Under the pieces are notes generated by a model. That model saw nothing but the letters and a program-made list of their open reading frames with translations. It did no database searches and had not been told where the DNA came from. Both the position numbers and the translations under genes were made by a program. Shown in pieces: positions 34,755-43,568 of a stretch of 54,152 nucleotides of DNA (position 1 is the first letter of the stretch; each line of letters opens with the position of its first letter). Source of the stretch: Myxococcota bacterium (GTDB lineage: Bacteria > Myxococcota_A > UBA9160 > UBA4427); NCBI GenBank assembly GCA_028823175.1, contig JAPKBZ010000002.1, positions 70,571 to 124,722 of the forward strand, read 5' to 3'.

Positions 34755-35924
34755 ATGAGCACCCAGGAAGCGACAGCCAACCCTTCGATGATCGACGCCG
34801 CGCACGCCATGGCTCCGACCCTCCATGCCCGGGCCGATGAGGTCGAGAAGGCCCGTCAGGTTCCCAACGACCTGGCCCAATCCCTGGCCGAGCAGGGCTT
34901 CTATCGCATGTGGGTTCCTGAGGAACTGGGCGGCCTGGCCATGCCTTTGGCGCCGTCGCTCAAGGTTTTCGAAATCCTGGCCCAGGGTGATGCCTCGGTG
35001 GCGTGGTGCGTCGCGATCAGCGTGTCCTCGACCCTTGCCTTGCCGCATCTTCCCGCATCGACGGCTCGTACGATCTTCGACCAACCCAACCGGGTACTCG
35101 CTGGCGTCTACGCTCCCAAGGGCCGAGCCGATTCCTGCGCGGACGGCTTTCGGGTCAGCGGGCGCTGGCCCTTCGGCTCCGGTACCCGCAACGCAGACTG
35201 GGTGCTCGCCGGCTGCCGTTTTTTCCGGGACGGTGAGCCCATCGTCGACAAACGCGGGAATCCGCGCACCAACATGGTGGTCGTACCCGCGAGCCAGGTC
35301 GAATTCCTCGATACCTGGAACGTCATGGGCTTGGAGGGTACGGGTAGCAACGACTTCAAGCTCGAAGATGTTCCCGTCCAGGAGGCCTTCATCTCGGCGT
35401 GGAACCCGACACCGGCACCCGAGGGTCGGCTCTATCGAATTCCCCAACTCAGTCTGCTCGCGGTGGGCTTCGGTGCGATCGCCCTCGGCATCGCGAGAAG
35501 TGCGCTCAGCGATCTCCAAACCGTGGCCGGCGCCAAGACGGCAACCGGCCAATCCGCCCCTCTGGCCCAGCGACGCGACTTTCAAGGCGACCTGGCCCGC
35601 GCCGAAGTCAGCCTGCGAGCCGCGCGAAGTCATTATTACGAATGCGCCGAGGCGCTCTGGGACGCTGCAGGCGAGGACGATACGTGTCTCGATGAACGCG
35701 CCTCCCTCAGGCTCGCCACGCTTCATGCCGTCGAAGTGGGCGCCGAGATCAGCCGAACCGCCTATCGCTTGGGGGGGGCTTCTTCCATCTACACGAGTTC
35801 AAGCCTACAGCGGCATTTTCGCAATAGTCATGTCATTACCCAACACGTCCAAGTTCGCCCCGACCTCTACTCGGTTATCGGAAGCCATCTCGCGGGCGAG
35901 CCCAAGGGCATAGAGATGCTCTAG
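34755..35924 (+). CDS. acyl-CoA-dehydrogenase-fold flavin monooxygenase (HsaA/DszC-like)
   Basis: 389 residues from ATG 34755, behind AGGAGAG. It follows the type-2 ACAD layout: long N-terminal helical part with FYRMWVPEELGGLAMPL and DASVAWCVAIS, beta domain with GRWPFGSGTRNADW and WNVMGLEGTGSNDF, C-terminal helical bundle with RTAYRLGGASSIY and RHFRNSHVITQH. This pattern is that of reduced-flavin-dependent hydroxylases (HsaA, DszC, HpaB-related ACAD_C2) rather than of true dehydrogenases. A partner flavin reductase is needed; the nitroreductase upstream is a candidate. Substrate is probably aromatic or polycyclic. Confidence 0.85.
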   Translation: MSTQEATANPSMIDAAHAMAPTLHARADEVEKARQVPNDLAQSLAEQGFYRMWVPEELGGLAMPLAPSLKVFEILAQGDASVAWCVAISVSSTLALPHLPASTARTIFDQPNRVLAGVYAPKGRADSCADGFRVSGRWPFGSGTRNADWVLAGCRFFRDGEPIVDKRGNPRTNMVVVPASQVEFLDTWNVMGLEGTGSNDFKLEDVPVQEAFISAWNPTPAPEGRLYRIPQLSLLAVGFGAIALGIARSALSDLQTVAGAKTATGQSAPLAQRRDFQGDLARAEVSLRAARSHYYECAEALWDAAGEDDTCLDERASLRLATLHAVEVGAEISRTAYRLGGASSIYTSSSLQRHFRNSHVITQHVQVRPDLYSVIGSHLAGEPKGIEML

Positions 35925-35953
35925 CTCCCGCGGACCACGCAGTCGATCGCATT

Positions 35954-35967
35954 GGCCCTACGGGGCC
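35954..35967. other. GGCCC-TACG-GGGCC hairpin, possible terminator
   Basis: A 5-bp GC stem with a TACG loop 30 bases after the monooxygenase stop. No U-tract follows; it may mark the transcript end or be chance in GC-rich DNA. Confidence 0.25.
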
Positions 35968-36005
35968 GTCTCGAGGCGATATGATATGGTCGTAGCGCCA
36001 TCTCC

Positions 36006-36033
36006 CCCGGTGACGAACAGGACGAACCCGGTG
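36006..36033. repeat. direct repeats upstream of the FAD oxidoreductase
   Basis: CCCGGTG appears at 36006-36012 and 36027-36033, 21 bases (two helical turns) apart. Within them ACGAAC is also repeated (36013-36018, 36022-36027). They lie about 55-80 bases before the start of the FAD oxidoreductase gene, where an operator would be expected. No promoter is recognisable. Confidence 0.35.
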
Positions 36034-36085
36034 GGCCATCCACGACGAGCCCCTTCAAGGGTGAGCCGCATCTTCGGAGACTCGC

Positions 36086-37570
36086 ATGTCCGCCGGCAAA
36101 AAAACCACCCCCTCTCGGCCGCGCCCAGCCGACCGGGTCGAGCACTGGGACATCGAAACCGATGTCGCCATCGTGGGCTTTGGCGGAGCCGGGGCCTGCG
36201 CCGCGATTGAAGCCGCCGATGCTGGAGCCGAAGTAGCGCTCTTCGAAGTCGCCAGTGCGAGCGGGGGATCGACGGAGCTCTCGAGCGCCGAGGTCTACCT
36301 CGGAGGCAGCGGAGGCACTCGAGTGCAAAAGGCCTGCGGCTACGAAGACACGACCAAAGCCATGTTCGACTACCTCATGGCCGCCGGCGGCGACCTCGCC
36401 GATGAGGCCAAGGTTCGCGCCTACTGCGAAGAGAGCACGAAGCACTTCGATTGGCTGGTCAGCATGGGGGCGCCCTACAAAAATACGGAGTACAAGGAAC
36501 GCGCCATCATGGCGCTCACCGACGACTGTCTCCTCTACACCGGCAGCGAGAAATGCTGGCCCTTCCGAGAGATCGCAGAACCTTGCCCAAGGGGGCACAA
36601 CTTGGAGATAGAGGGCGATAACGGTGGCCCCCTCCTCATGAAGACCCTGACCGACCAGGTGGAAAAGCGAAATGTCCGCATCGAATACAACGCGCGTGCC
36701 CTAACCCTGATCCATAACGTCGAAGGGGAGGTTCTGGGCCTCGTCGTTCGAATCGACAACAAGGAGCTGAACGTACGCGCCCGCCGAGGTGTCATTCTAT
36801 GCGCAGGGGGATTCGTGATGAACCCCAAAATGCTGAAGCAGTACTGCCCCAGGATCGCCGACGGCCCCCTGCCCATCGGGAACCCGGGGGATACCGGGAG
36901 CGGACTGCTGATGGGTCAGGCGGTGGGAGGCGCGCTCGTCAACATGGACCAGCACTTCATCACCTTGCCTTATTACCCACCCTCTTCCCTCACGTATGGA
37001 ATCTTCGTGAACGCCCAGGCCCAACGCTTCGTGAACGAGGACTGCTATCACGCCCGGGTGGCCTCCCGGGCCCTCGACCAACTCGGGGGCAAGGCCTACC
37101 TCATCGTTTCGGCAGAGGATTACGGACACCCCTCCTTCATGAACGCGCCCATCGTAGGCACAGGGGAAACCGTCGAAGAACTCGCGGAAGAGGTCGGCCT
37201 CGACTCCGAGATGCTTCGCCATACCGTAGACTTCTACTCTCGGCATGCGGCCCAGGGCGAAGATCCACTCTTCCATAAGAGCGCGGAATGGCTCAAGGCG
37301 ATGAACGCTCCCTACGCCGCGCTCGACTGCAGCCTCGGCGAGGGCGCGATCTACGCAGCTTTCACTCTCGGCGGGCTCGACACCCTGCCCACCGGGGAAG
37401 TCCTGACCACCGAAAAAGACCCCATCAAGGGTCTCTACGCCGCTGGGCGGACCGCCTGCGGCATCCCGCGCAGCGCCTCTGGTTATGCAAGCGGGCTCTC
37501 CGTGGGCGACGCCACATTTTTCGGTCGCGCCGCCGGCCGAGCCAGCGCCGCTCACGAGCCCGGGCTCTAG
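36086..37570 (+). CDS. FAD-dependent oxidoreductase, 3-ketosteroid-dehydrogenase/fumarate-reductase-like
   Basis: 494-residue flavoprotein of the FAD_binding_2 family. The dinucleotide motif GFGGAG (31-36) with Glu54 opens the FAD domain, GVILCAGGF lies mid-protein, and GLYAAGRTACGI and SASGYASGLSVGDATFFGR end it. Start ATG 36086 follows GGAG. Relatives include 3-ketosteroid-1-dehydrogenases and soluble fumarate reductases; without the family's catalytic residues aligned I cannot choose. It follows the ACAD and monooxygenase genes, which suits steroid or terpenoid catabolism. Confidence 0.83.
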   Translation: MSAGKKTTPSRPRPADRVEHWDIETDVAIVGFGGAGACAAIEAADAGAEVALFEVASASGGSTELSSAEVYLGGSGGTRVQKACGYEDTTKAMFDYLMAAGGDLADEAKVRAYCEESTKHFDWLVSMGAPYKNTEYKERAIMALTDDCLLYTGSEKCWPFREIAEPCPRGHNLEIEGDNGGPLLMKTLTDQVEKRNVRIEYNARALTLIHNVEGEVLGLVVRIDNKELNVRARRGVILCAGGFVMNPKMLKQYCPRIADGPLPIGNPGDTGSGLLMGQAVGGALVNMDQHFITLPYYPPSSLTYGIFVNAQAQRFVNEDCYHARVASRALDQLGGKAYLIVSAEDYGHPSFMNAPIVGTGETVEELAEEVGLDSEMLRHTVDFYSRHAAQGEDPLFHKSAEWLKAMNAPYAALDCSLGEGAIYAAFTLGGLDTLPTGEVLTTEKDPIKGLYAAGRTACGIPRSASGYASGLSVGDATFFGRAAGRASAAHEPGL

Positions 37571-37606
37571 GTAAAGCCTCCCAAGCTAAGCCCAAAGGGT
37601 TCTCTC

Positions 37607-37732
37607 ATGAAGAGCACAGCAAAGAAATTCCTCGTCTTCCTGATTCTCTTTACGGCGCTGACCTTCGCGGCTTCTGGTTGTTGTAGCCATGGATCTTGGG
37701 GAAGCAAGTACGGTTGGAAATGCCACGGATAA
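37607..37732 (+). CDS. small Cys/Trp-rich lipoprotein, 41 residues
   Basis: A short gene in the gap between the FAD oxidoreductase and the transporter. ATG 37607 follows AAAGGG. The peptide begins MKSTAKK, then a hydrophobic run FLVFLILFTALTFAA and a lipobox ASGC with Cys25 (by count about 25) followed by a second Cys. The mature part would be only 17 residues, with three Cys, two His, two Trp and a C-terminal Lys-Cys-His-Gly. This is a clean lipoprotein signal with an unusual metal- or redox-type tail. I know no matching family. It could be a small metal-binding lipoprotein, an envelope peptide or a signal factor; no function is claimed. Confidence 0.6.
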   Translation: MKSTAKKFLVFLILFTALTFAASGCCSHGSWGSKYGWKCHG

Positions 37733-37774
37733 AGCCCGTCGCCTGGGCCTGTGTCGAAGGGCTATGGTCAGGGC

Positions 37775-38557
37775 ATGTCCCTTCATCCGATCGAAGCATC
37801 CGCCCTCCACGCCCGGCGAGAACGGGTCTTCCTCGTCCTCTCAGGGCTCTTCCTCGGCACCCTGGCGATGCTGAATATTCTGGGCATCCTTCGCTTCATC
37901 AAGCTCGGCGAACTCGAAACGGCCACCTGGGGGACTCTGACCTTTGCCGTCGCCATCGGTGTTCTCCCCTACCCGGTCACCTTCCTATGCACGGACCTGA
38001 TCAGCGAGCTCTACGGCCAGGCTCGCGCCAACGCGGTCGTTTGGATGGGCCTCCTGCTCAATGGCTGGGTTCTCTTCATCCTCTGGTTGGGCGGCGTCCT
38101 GCCCGGCTTTGAGACCATCGACCCGAGTACGGGCTCGGCCGTCCTCGATGCCGCCCAGAGACAACCCGTCTTCTTCGAGGTCAGAACTTTCGCTTTCGGC
38201 GCGACGATTGCATCGATGATCGCGTATATGGCCGCCCAATTTACCGATGTGTGGCTCTTCCATTTCTGGAAGCGACTCACCAAGGGTCGACACCTCTGGC
38301 TGCGGAATAATGGCTCGACCCTAATCAGCCAAATAGTCGATTCGGTCGCGGTGATCATGATCACCTGGTGGGTCGGCGGCCTGGCGGGCGTACTCAACCA
38401 CGAAGCCCCCCTGGCGGGCCAACTCGCCCTTCTGATCTTGACGGGATACGGCTTCAAGTTATTGATGGCCCTCGTAGACACAGCCCCGTTCTATTACCTC
38501 ACAAAGCGCTTGGGCAATTACCTCGATATAGACCCTCACGAGGAGTACAATGAATGA
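37775..38557 (+). CDS. yhhQ: queuosine precursor transporter (YhhQ/VUT family)
   Basis: 260-residue integral membrane protein with about six hydrophobic segments. Family landmarks include PYPVTFLCTDLISELYGQARA, TFAFGATIASMIAYMAAQFTDVWLFHFWKR and LRNNGSTLISQIVDS. YhhQ takes up preQ0/preQ1 for queuosine tRNA modification. I take ATG 37775; GTG 37751 also keeps the frame but neither has a strong ribosome site. Its stop overlaps the glycosylase start as ATGA, so the two are translationally coupled. Confidence 0.88.
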   Translation: MSLHPIEASALHARRERVFLVLSGLFLGTLAMLNILGILRFIKLGELETATWGTLTFAVAIGVLPYPVTFLCTDLISELYGQARANAVVWMGLLLNGWVLFILWLGGVLPGFETIDPSTGSAVLDAAQRQPVFFEVRTFAFGATIASMIAYMAAQFTDVWLFHFWKRLTKGRHLWLRNNGSTLISQIVDSVAVIMITWWVGGLAGVLNHEAPLAGQLALLILTGYGFKLLMALVDTAPFYYLTKRLGNYLDIDPHEEYNE

Positions 38558-39165
38558 ATCGGGCGGCCATCAAGCGGGCTATGCGAAAACTGGCCGAGGC
38601 CGACTCAGACGTAGCCCGGGGCCTCGCACTCATCGGCCCGCCCGAGCCTAGGGTTCGGCCTCCCGGCTTCGACACTCTGCTCTCGGCCATCGTTGGCCAA
38701 CAGATCTCCACCGAGGCCGCGCGAACCATTCGGGCCCGGGTCGAGCAAGTCCTGCCCAACGCCACTCCGAAAGCTCTACTCGCGCTGCCCGAAGGCGCCC
38801 TACGCGCTGCCGGCATGTCTGGGCGCAAGGTCGAATACGCGACTGGCCTCGCCAGTGCGCTCCAAGATGGCTCCTTCGACCTCGAAGGCCTACCCCAGCT
38901 CTCCGATGAAGACGCCATCGAGGCCATCACTTCCCTGCGAGGCTTCGGCCGATGGAGCGCCGAGATCTACCTGATGTTCTCCCTGGGGCGTACGGATATC
39001 TTTCCGTCAGGCGACCTTGCCCTTCGCGTAGCGGTGGGAAAGCTCAAAGGCCTTGAAGAGCGACCGACCCCCGGCCAGGCGCGGGATCTGGTGGCCCACT
39101 GGGCTCCCTACCGGACCGCCGGCTCTCTCTTCCTCTGGGACTACTATCGCGGGGCTCCGACATGA
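38554..39165 (+). CDS. DNA-3-methyladenine glycosylase (AlkA-type, HhH-GPD)
   Basis: 203-residue HhH-GPD DNA glycosylase that excises alkylated bases. The LSAIVGQQIS helix, the helix-hairpin-helix LRGFGRWSAE (129-138) and the catalytic Asp154 in FPSGDLALR are all present. It is shorter than E. coli AlkA because it lacks the N-terminal beta domain, as in many bacterial AlkA2-type enzymes. Start ATG 38554 overlaps the transporter stop. A reason for coupling to queuosine-precursor uptake is not apparent. Confidence 0.9.
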   Translation: MNRAAIKRAMRKLAEADSDVARGLALIGPPEPRVRPPGFDTLLSAIVGQQISTEAARTIRARVEQVLPNATPKALLALPEGALRAAGMSGRKVEYATGLASALQDGSFDLEGLPQLSDEDAIEAITSLRGFGRWSAEIYLMFSLGRTDIFPSGDLALRVAVGKLKGLEERPTPGQARDLVAHWAPYRTAGSLFLWDYYRGAPT

Positions 39166-39226
39166 GAGAGGCTTCTCTTCGCCGGCCTACGCCAACGCAA
39201 CGCGGAACGAAGCTGATCTCGATGCC

Positions 39227-39922
39227 CTAAAAGGGCACTGGCGCGTGAAATTTCAGCGCTTCATCCGTCACGGGATGGAATAGGCCCAGATCGCGAGCGT
39301 GGAGTTTTAGCTGCCCGGCCCCGGTGCCGTGCCCGTAGAGGGGATCGCCGACGATGGGTATCCCCAAGCCTCGGGAATGAGCGGAGTGAATTCGCAGCTG
39401 GTGGGTTCTTCCTGTGACCGGCTCGAAGAGCACTCGGGTCCACCCACCCTCAACGGCCAATTTCCGCCAACGCGTAATGCCCACCTTTCCGTGGATTGGG
39501 TCGTAGATCTGCATCGGGCGATTGTCGATATCCAGGCGGAAGGGCAGCTCCAATTCGCCGGACTCTTCAGCCAAGATACCCTCAAGAAGCGCGACATAGA
39601 CCTTGGTCGTGCGACGACGATGGAACTGTATGGAAAGGTTCCGATGCGCTTCGGTGGTCCGGGCCACCACTATCAGGCCCGATGTATCCATATCCAGCCG
39701 ATGCACCGCAGGCTGATCGATACACCCCGGATAGAGCGAGCGCACCCGGTTGGCGACACAATCGACCTTGTCCGGCCCCCTTCCGGGTACGGAAAGCATC
39801 CCGCTGGCCTTGTTGACCACCACGAAATTCGGATCTTCATGAACGATTTCCAGTAAAGATTCAGTCAGGGTTCTGCACTCCGCACAAGAGGAATCCGAGA
39901 ATGGGCCGGCAACGGGTCTCAC
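39227..39922 (-). CDS. RluA-family pseudouridine synthase
   Basis: 231-residue pseudouridine synthase. The catalytic motif HRLDMDTSG carries Asp77; VVNKASGMLSVPG and the late GRTHQLRIH and GDPLYG motifs are standard for RluA/RluC-type enzymes that modify rRNA or tRNA. Only the GTG at 39922 is available as start in frame, so the gene overlaps the upstream gene by 62 bases. That upstream protein resembles the N-terminal half that is fused to the synthase in other bacteria. No S4 domain is present. Confidence 0.9.
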   Translation of the reverse strand: MRPVAGPFSDSSCAECRTLTESLLEIVHEDPNFVVVNKASGMLSVPGRGPDKVDCVANRVRSLYPGCIDQPAVHRLDMDTSGLIVVARTTEAHRNLSIQFHRRRTTKVYVALLEGILAEESGELELPFRLDIDNRPMQIYDPIHGKVGITRWRKLAVEGGWTRVLFEPVTGRTHQLRIHSAHSRGLGIPIVGDPLYGHGTGAGQLKLHARDLGLFHPVTDEALKFHAPVPF

Positions 39923-40634
39923 AACACGGATAGAATTCGCCCGACTGCCTTCCCCCGGAAGGAGTGGCTACCCCCCAGTAGAATTCCGCGATACCCACTG
40001 GCCTCAGCCCCAGCCTCGCAGCGTGATTGAGCAGCTTGGGCGCACAGCATTCACCCACCCCACCCGGAATGCTCCCTGGCAGCGCGTAGGCATCGCGCAG
40101 CCCTCGACGCTCACCTCGAAAATTATGAAAGAAGTAGAGGGACTGAATCTCTTCCATCAACGTCCTGGAGATCGACCGGCGTTGATCGAATAGATCCTTG
40201 TAGCGCCCCGAGGTTCGATCCAGAGCGAGCATCTGACGACTTAAATCCTTGATGGCCGCCTGACCGGGCAACACACAATCCCGATACGTCTCGCTGCTCA
40301 GAATGGGAGGGACCCATCCCTCAATGAAGCGAGCACCACCGTGTAGCGAGGAGAACGCCCGCAACAAAACTGTTTCGCCCTCGCCATCCCGGCACTCGAG
40401 TACTCCGAACATATGCCCCCGCTCACCGGGGAACAGACGCTCGAAGGAATAGCGGGGATCCGCCGACGAACTCGGCGACAAGTAATCCAATCGCTGAATC
40501 TCCTCGAACTCTCGGATTACTTCCCGGGCATGAGCGCGGGCTGCCCCCATGGGCAGGGCATGCCGTTCCTCGCAGGCTCGGCAAAAGCCGAAACAGGAAG
40601 ATCCATCCTGGGGAGGGGAAGGCTTCACGCGCAC
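39861..40634 (-). CDS. conserved protein, split N-terminal partner of RluA-type synthase
   Basis: 257 residues from GTG 40634. The sequence has an N-terminal CFGFCRACEE Cys pair, HMFGVLECRDGEGETVLLRAFSS, ARFIEGWVPPIL, and a C-terminal part GGVGECCAPKLLNHA, GIAEFYWG and FYPCCETRCRPILGF. I recall a similar block at the N-terminus of long RluA-family pseudouridine synthases of Bacteroidetes and some proteobacteria. Here it is a separate gene directly upstream of the synthase, with a 62-base overlap. The many Cys residues suggest a metal site. Function is unknown but very probably linked to the synthase. Confidence 0.75.
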   Translation of the reverse strand: MRVKPSPPQDGSSCFGFCRACEERHALPMGAARAHAREVIREFEEIQRLDYLSPSSSADPRYSFERLFPGERGHMFGVLECRDGEGETVLLRAFSSLHGGARFIEGWVPPILSSETYRDCVLPGQAAIKDLSRQMLALDRTSGRYKDLFDQRRSISRTLMEEIQSLYFFHNFRGERRGLRDAYALPGSIPGGVGECCAPKLLNHAARLGLRPVGIAEFYWGVATPSGGRQSGEFYPCCETRCRPILGFLLCGVQNPD

Positions 40635-41042
40635 TCCCCCAGAGCCGAGAACCGGGTCTCGTTCCTAGAGTCTTTCAAAGTCACCGCTGGGGCAAGGCCC
40701 TTATAGCTAGAGGATCCAGAAGAGGGCTCTTGGGGTTGCCCCCCTGCCCCCAAGCCTGGAAAAGCTGCCCTACCCGGCGAACCAAGCCACGCGGCCGAAG
40801 TCGGGAGAGCGCGCCGATTCTAACGAAAGGTCGGGCCAAGGCCTTGCTCCACACCGAAGGCTGGTCCGAATCAGCCAATTCGAATCTATCCATTTGCACC
40901 TCCCCGACGCTTTCCCGAGGAGAACCTCCGGGAGAGCGCACCCAGCGAGGCCACATAACCACAATCCTTGGCACCTAATGTGCATGTGACCTTCCTGATC
41001 TCTCCCCTTCCTGACCCTGCAGACGAACAAGGACCACAGACG
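40635..41042. other. 408-bp region before the hybrid kinase
   Basis: No protein-coding gene is seen except the in-frame upstream extension of the kinase (from TTG 40968), which I reject. A GC-rich inverted repeat (40729-40735 with 40748-40754, 7 bp, 12-base loop) lies between the divergent genes. The region must hold both promoters, but none is clear. Confidence 0.5.
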
Positions 41043-43403
41043 ATGAACCCGGCGGCGGCTCACAGTGACACCCATAATCGATTCGAATTCGAGCGGAATT
41101 TAAGTACACCGGTGGAGGCGGACTCTGTCCCGTCGGCCACGCAAAGCATGCTCCGCTCGAGCCTGCGGATGCTCATATTCGGCACCTTGACCTTGCTGTG
41201 CATCACGCCGTTCCTCGGTAACGGAACCTTGCTCTCTTCTCTTGGAATCTACCTACCGCTCTCCCTCGTTTTCTTCGGCCTCTTGAAGTTGGAAGAGCGG
41301 GGACATCCCCACCTCGCGGCCTGGGCTCTCAGCCTGAGCCTCTTCTCGGCGATTTGCCTCGGGGTTCTTTTCTTCGGTGGAATCATACATCACACGGCGG
41401 TCGTCTTTTCCACCGTCATCATTCTCGCAGCGCTGACCATTGGCGCTCGGGCGGCCATCTTCTTCTGCATTCTCTGTGGCACAGCGATCGTCGCGCTTGT
41501 AAAGGCCGATCAGTTTGGAATGACACCGACCCCCCTGATTCCCGTATCGGTGGAAGGAACACTCTCTTCGACCCTGCTAAACCTCGGCATCGTCGCTTTC
41601 ATTATGCGCCGTGCGGTGATTCAACTAGACCTAGCCGGCAAGAAATTAAGCGTCGCTCGCAATGGCCTCGACATTCATGCCAAGAGCCTCCAACGACTCC
41701 ACGGCCAGCTTCGCGAACGTGCCCGAATAGCCAGAAATATTTCTGAGATCGCAAGAACTGTCGTTCACGGAGATTTCGAAGAGTGGCGAACCAAGGCAAT
41801 CGAAGGGATACGATCCCTTTTCAACGCCAAGGCAGTGGGGGTCTACCAGAGCCCCGTGGGCTCAGAAGTCCACTTGGCTGAATGGAGAGGCGAGAAGGGA
41901 TGGGGCGAGGCCTCGGGTTGGGATACGTTCCGGGCCCACTATAACACTATGTGCCCAGGGGAATCCTATGGGTACCTGACAAGGGAAAGCCACCCGGATG
42001 CCTTTGTCGGAATTTCCGAAACAGTCGCCGCTCTTCTGATCATCTCAATCCCCGGACGCAGTCATAGCTTGGGAGGTGCAGTCGTCGTCCTCAGGGAGGA
42101 ACTCTACATTTCCTCCGGACTGGCCAAAGATCTGCAGACGCTTGGATCCATCCTCGGCTCAAGCATGGAGCGCTCGGCAGCCGAACAGAAGATGCGAATT
42201 GCGCAGAGAATGGAAACCGTGGGGCGCCTCGCCGGATCGATCGCTCACGATTTCAACAATCTTCTGACGACCATCATGGGGTCTTCCCAACTCCTTCTTG
42301 AAGAGAGCGGCCGATCCGAACCCGATCGTGATCTGCTTGAGGATATTGGCCGCGCCGCAGATCACGCCGCTTTACTGACTCGCAAGCTCCTCGTATTGAG
42401 CCGCAAACAGGTCGTTCTTCTAGAACCGGTCGATCTCAATGAGTCCACCCAAGCCTTCGCCCAGATGGCAAATAGAATGGTGGGTGAAAAGATTCAGGTT
42501 GAGTTCAGCCCCTTGGATTCAGAGGCATTCGTAACCGCAGACCCGTCCAATGTCGAGCAGATCCTTCTCAACCTCACCGTCAACGCAAGAGATGCTATGC
42601 CCGAGGGCGGAGAGATCAAGATCGCCCTGGATCGGATCCAGCGTTCAGAATCCCCGCTGCCCTATGACGATTCTTCTGCAGCGGAAAATATATTGGCTCT
42701 GAAATTTTCGGATACAGGTTCTGGGATGTCGCCGCACGTACTCTCACACCTCTTTGAACCTTTTTTCACGACCAAGCAATCGGGCACGGGTTTGGGATTG
42801 GCTTCGGTCCAGGAGGCTCTGGAGGATCTCAACGGATCCGTTCGGGTCGAATCGGCACCCGGCCGAGGGACAACTTTTTTGATCTTCATCCCAGAACAGG
42901 TGATCGTAGTGAGGCCCAGCGATCCCGCTCTCCATCGAAAACTCTCCAGTCCCGAGGGTGAGAAAATTTTGCTGGTCGACGACAACAACCACGTTCGGAA
43001 GACCCTCACCCAGGTCCTACAGAAGGCAGGCTACAACGTCGCTGTCGCCCACAATGGCCTCGCTGCCAAGGTAATCATCAATTCATCGACCACTTCCTTC
43101 GACCTGATCCTCACGGATATTGTCATGCCCAATTTTTCCGGAATCGATCTGGCTTCGTGGCTGCGGGAAACCGCAGTTTCGACTCCGGTCTTGTTCATGA
43201 GTGGCTTCGCGGATTCTACCCAGAAGGAGATTGGCATCCTGGGCGAGTTCATTTCAAAGCCATTTACATCCTTCAAGCTCTTGAACCGAATCGAACTGCT
43301 CCTTGCCTCGAACACAGTCCGCATGAGCCCACAGCAGCCCACGGCCGCTCCAGCTTCCCAGGCCCCCCCGGGCCACCCTGAGAGCTTTCCCCCGGCCCCC
43401 TGA
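41043..43403 (+). CDS. hybrid sensor histidine kinase with receiver domain
   Basis: 786 residues from ATG 41043. Six hydrophobic segments lie in residues 40-175, so it is an inner-membrane sensor. A GAF-like segment (about 220-380) precedes the HisKA domain with GSIAHDFNNLLT (phospho-His402), then HATPase_c with NARDAMPEGG, FSDTGSGMS and GTGLGLASVQ. A C-terminal receiver (about 645-760) has LVDDN, phospho-Asp692 in LTDIVMP and SKPF. The Cys- and Pro-rich C-terminal tail is not conserved. No response regulator is adjacent; the output partner is unknown. Confidence 0.9.
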   Translation: MNPAAAHSDTHNRFEFERNLSTPVEADSVPSATQSMLRSSLRMLIFGTLTLLCITPFLGNGTLLSSLGIYLPLSLVFFGLLKLEERGHPHLAAWALSLSLFSAICLGVLFFGGIIHHTAVVFSTVIILAALTIGARAAIFFCILCGTAIVALVKADQFGMTPTPLIPVSVEGTLSSTLLNLGIVAFIMRRAVIQLDLAGKKLSVARNGLDIHAKSLQRLHGQLRERARIARNISEIARTVVHGDFEEWRTKAIEGIRSLFNAKAVGVYQSPVGSEVHLAEWRGEKGWGEASGWDTFRAHYNTMCPGESYGYLTRESHPDAFVGISETVAALLIISIPGRSHSLGGAVVVLREELYISSGLAKDLQTLGSILGSSMERSAAEQKMRIAQRMETVGRLAGSIAHDFNNLLTTIMGSSQLLLEESGRSEPDRDLLEDIGRAADHAALLTRKLLVLSRKQVVLLEPVDLNESTQAFAQMANRMVGEKIQVEFSPLDSEAFVTADPSNVEQILLNLTVNARDAMPEGGEIKIALDRIQRSESPLPYDDSSAAENILALKFSDTGSGMSPHVLSHLFEPFFTTKQSGTGLGLASVQEALEDLNGSVRVESAPGRGTTFLIFIPEQVIVVRPSDPALHRKLSSPEGEKILLVDDNNHVRKTLTQVLQKAGYNVAVAHNGLAAKVIINSSTTSFDLILTDIVMPNFSGIDLASWLRETAVSTPVLFMSGFADSTQKEIGILGEFISKPFTSFKLLNRIELLLASNTVRMSPQQPTAAPASQAPPGHPESFPPAP

Positions 43404-43568
43404 TCTCCGCCAAGCCGGGAGCCAGCCGATGCTGGCTTCGTCCAGGGAAGTCCAGCAAGCCTAGGGTCCTCTCCAGTCAAGCACTCCGGCTTGCGGCTCC
43501 CCGGGTATTGTGAGACTTTTGCTCCTCCCCCAATCGGGCCCGATCCTGCAGGCGCCCAGGAGCCTTCC

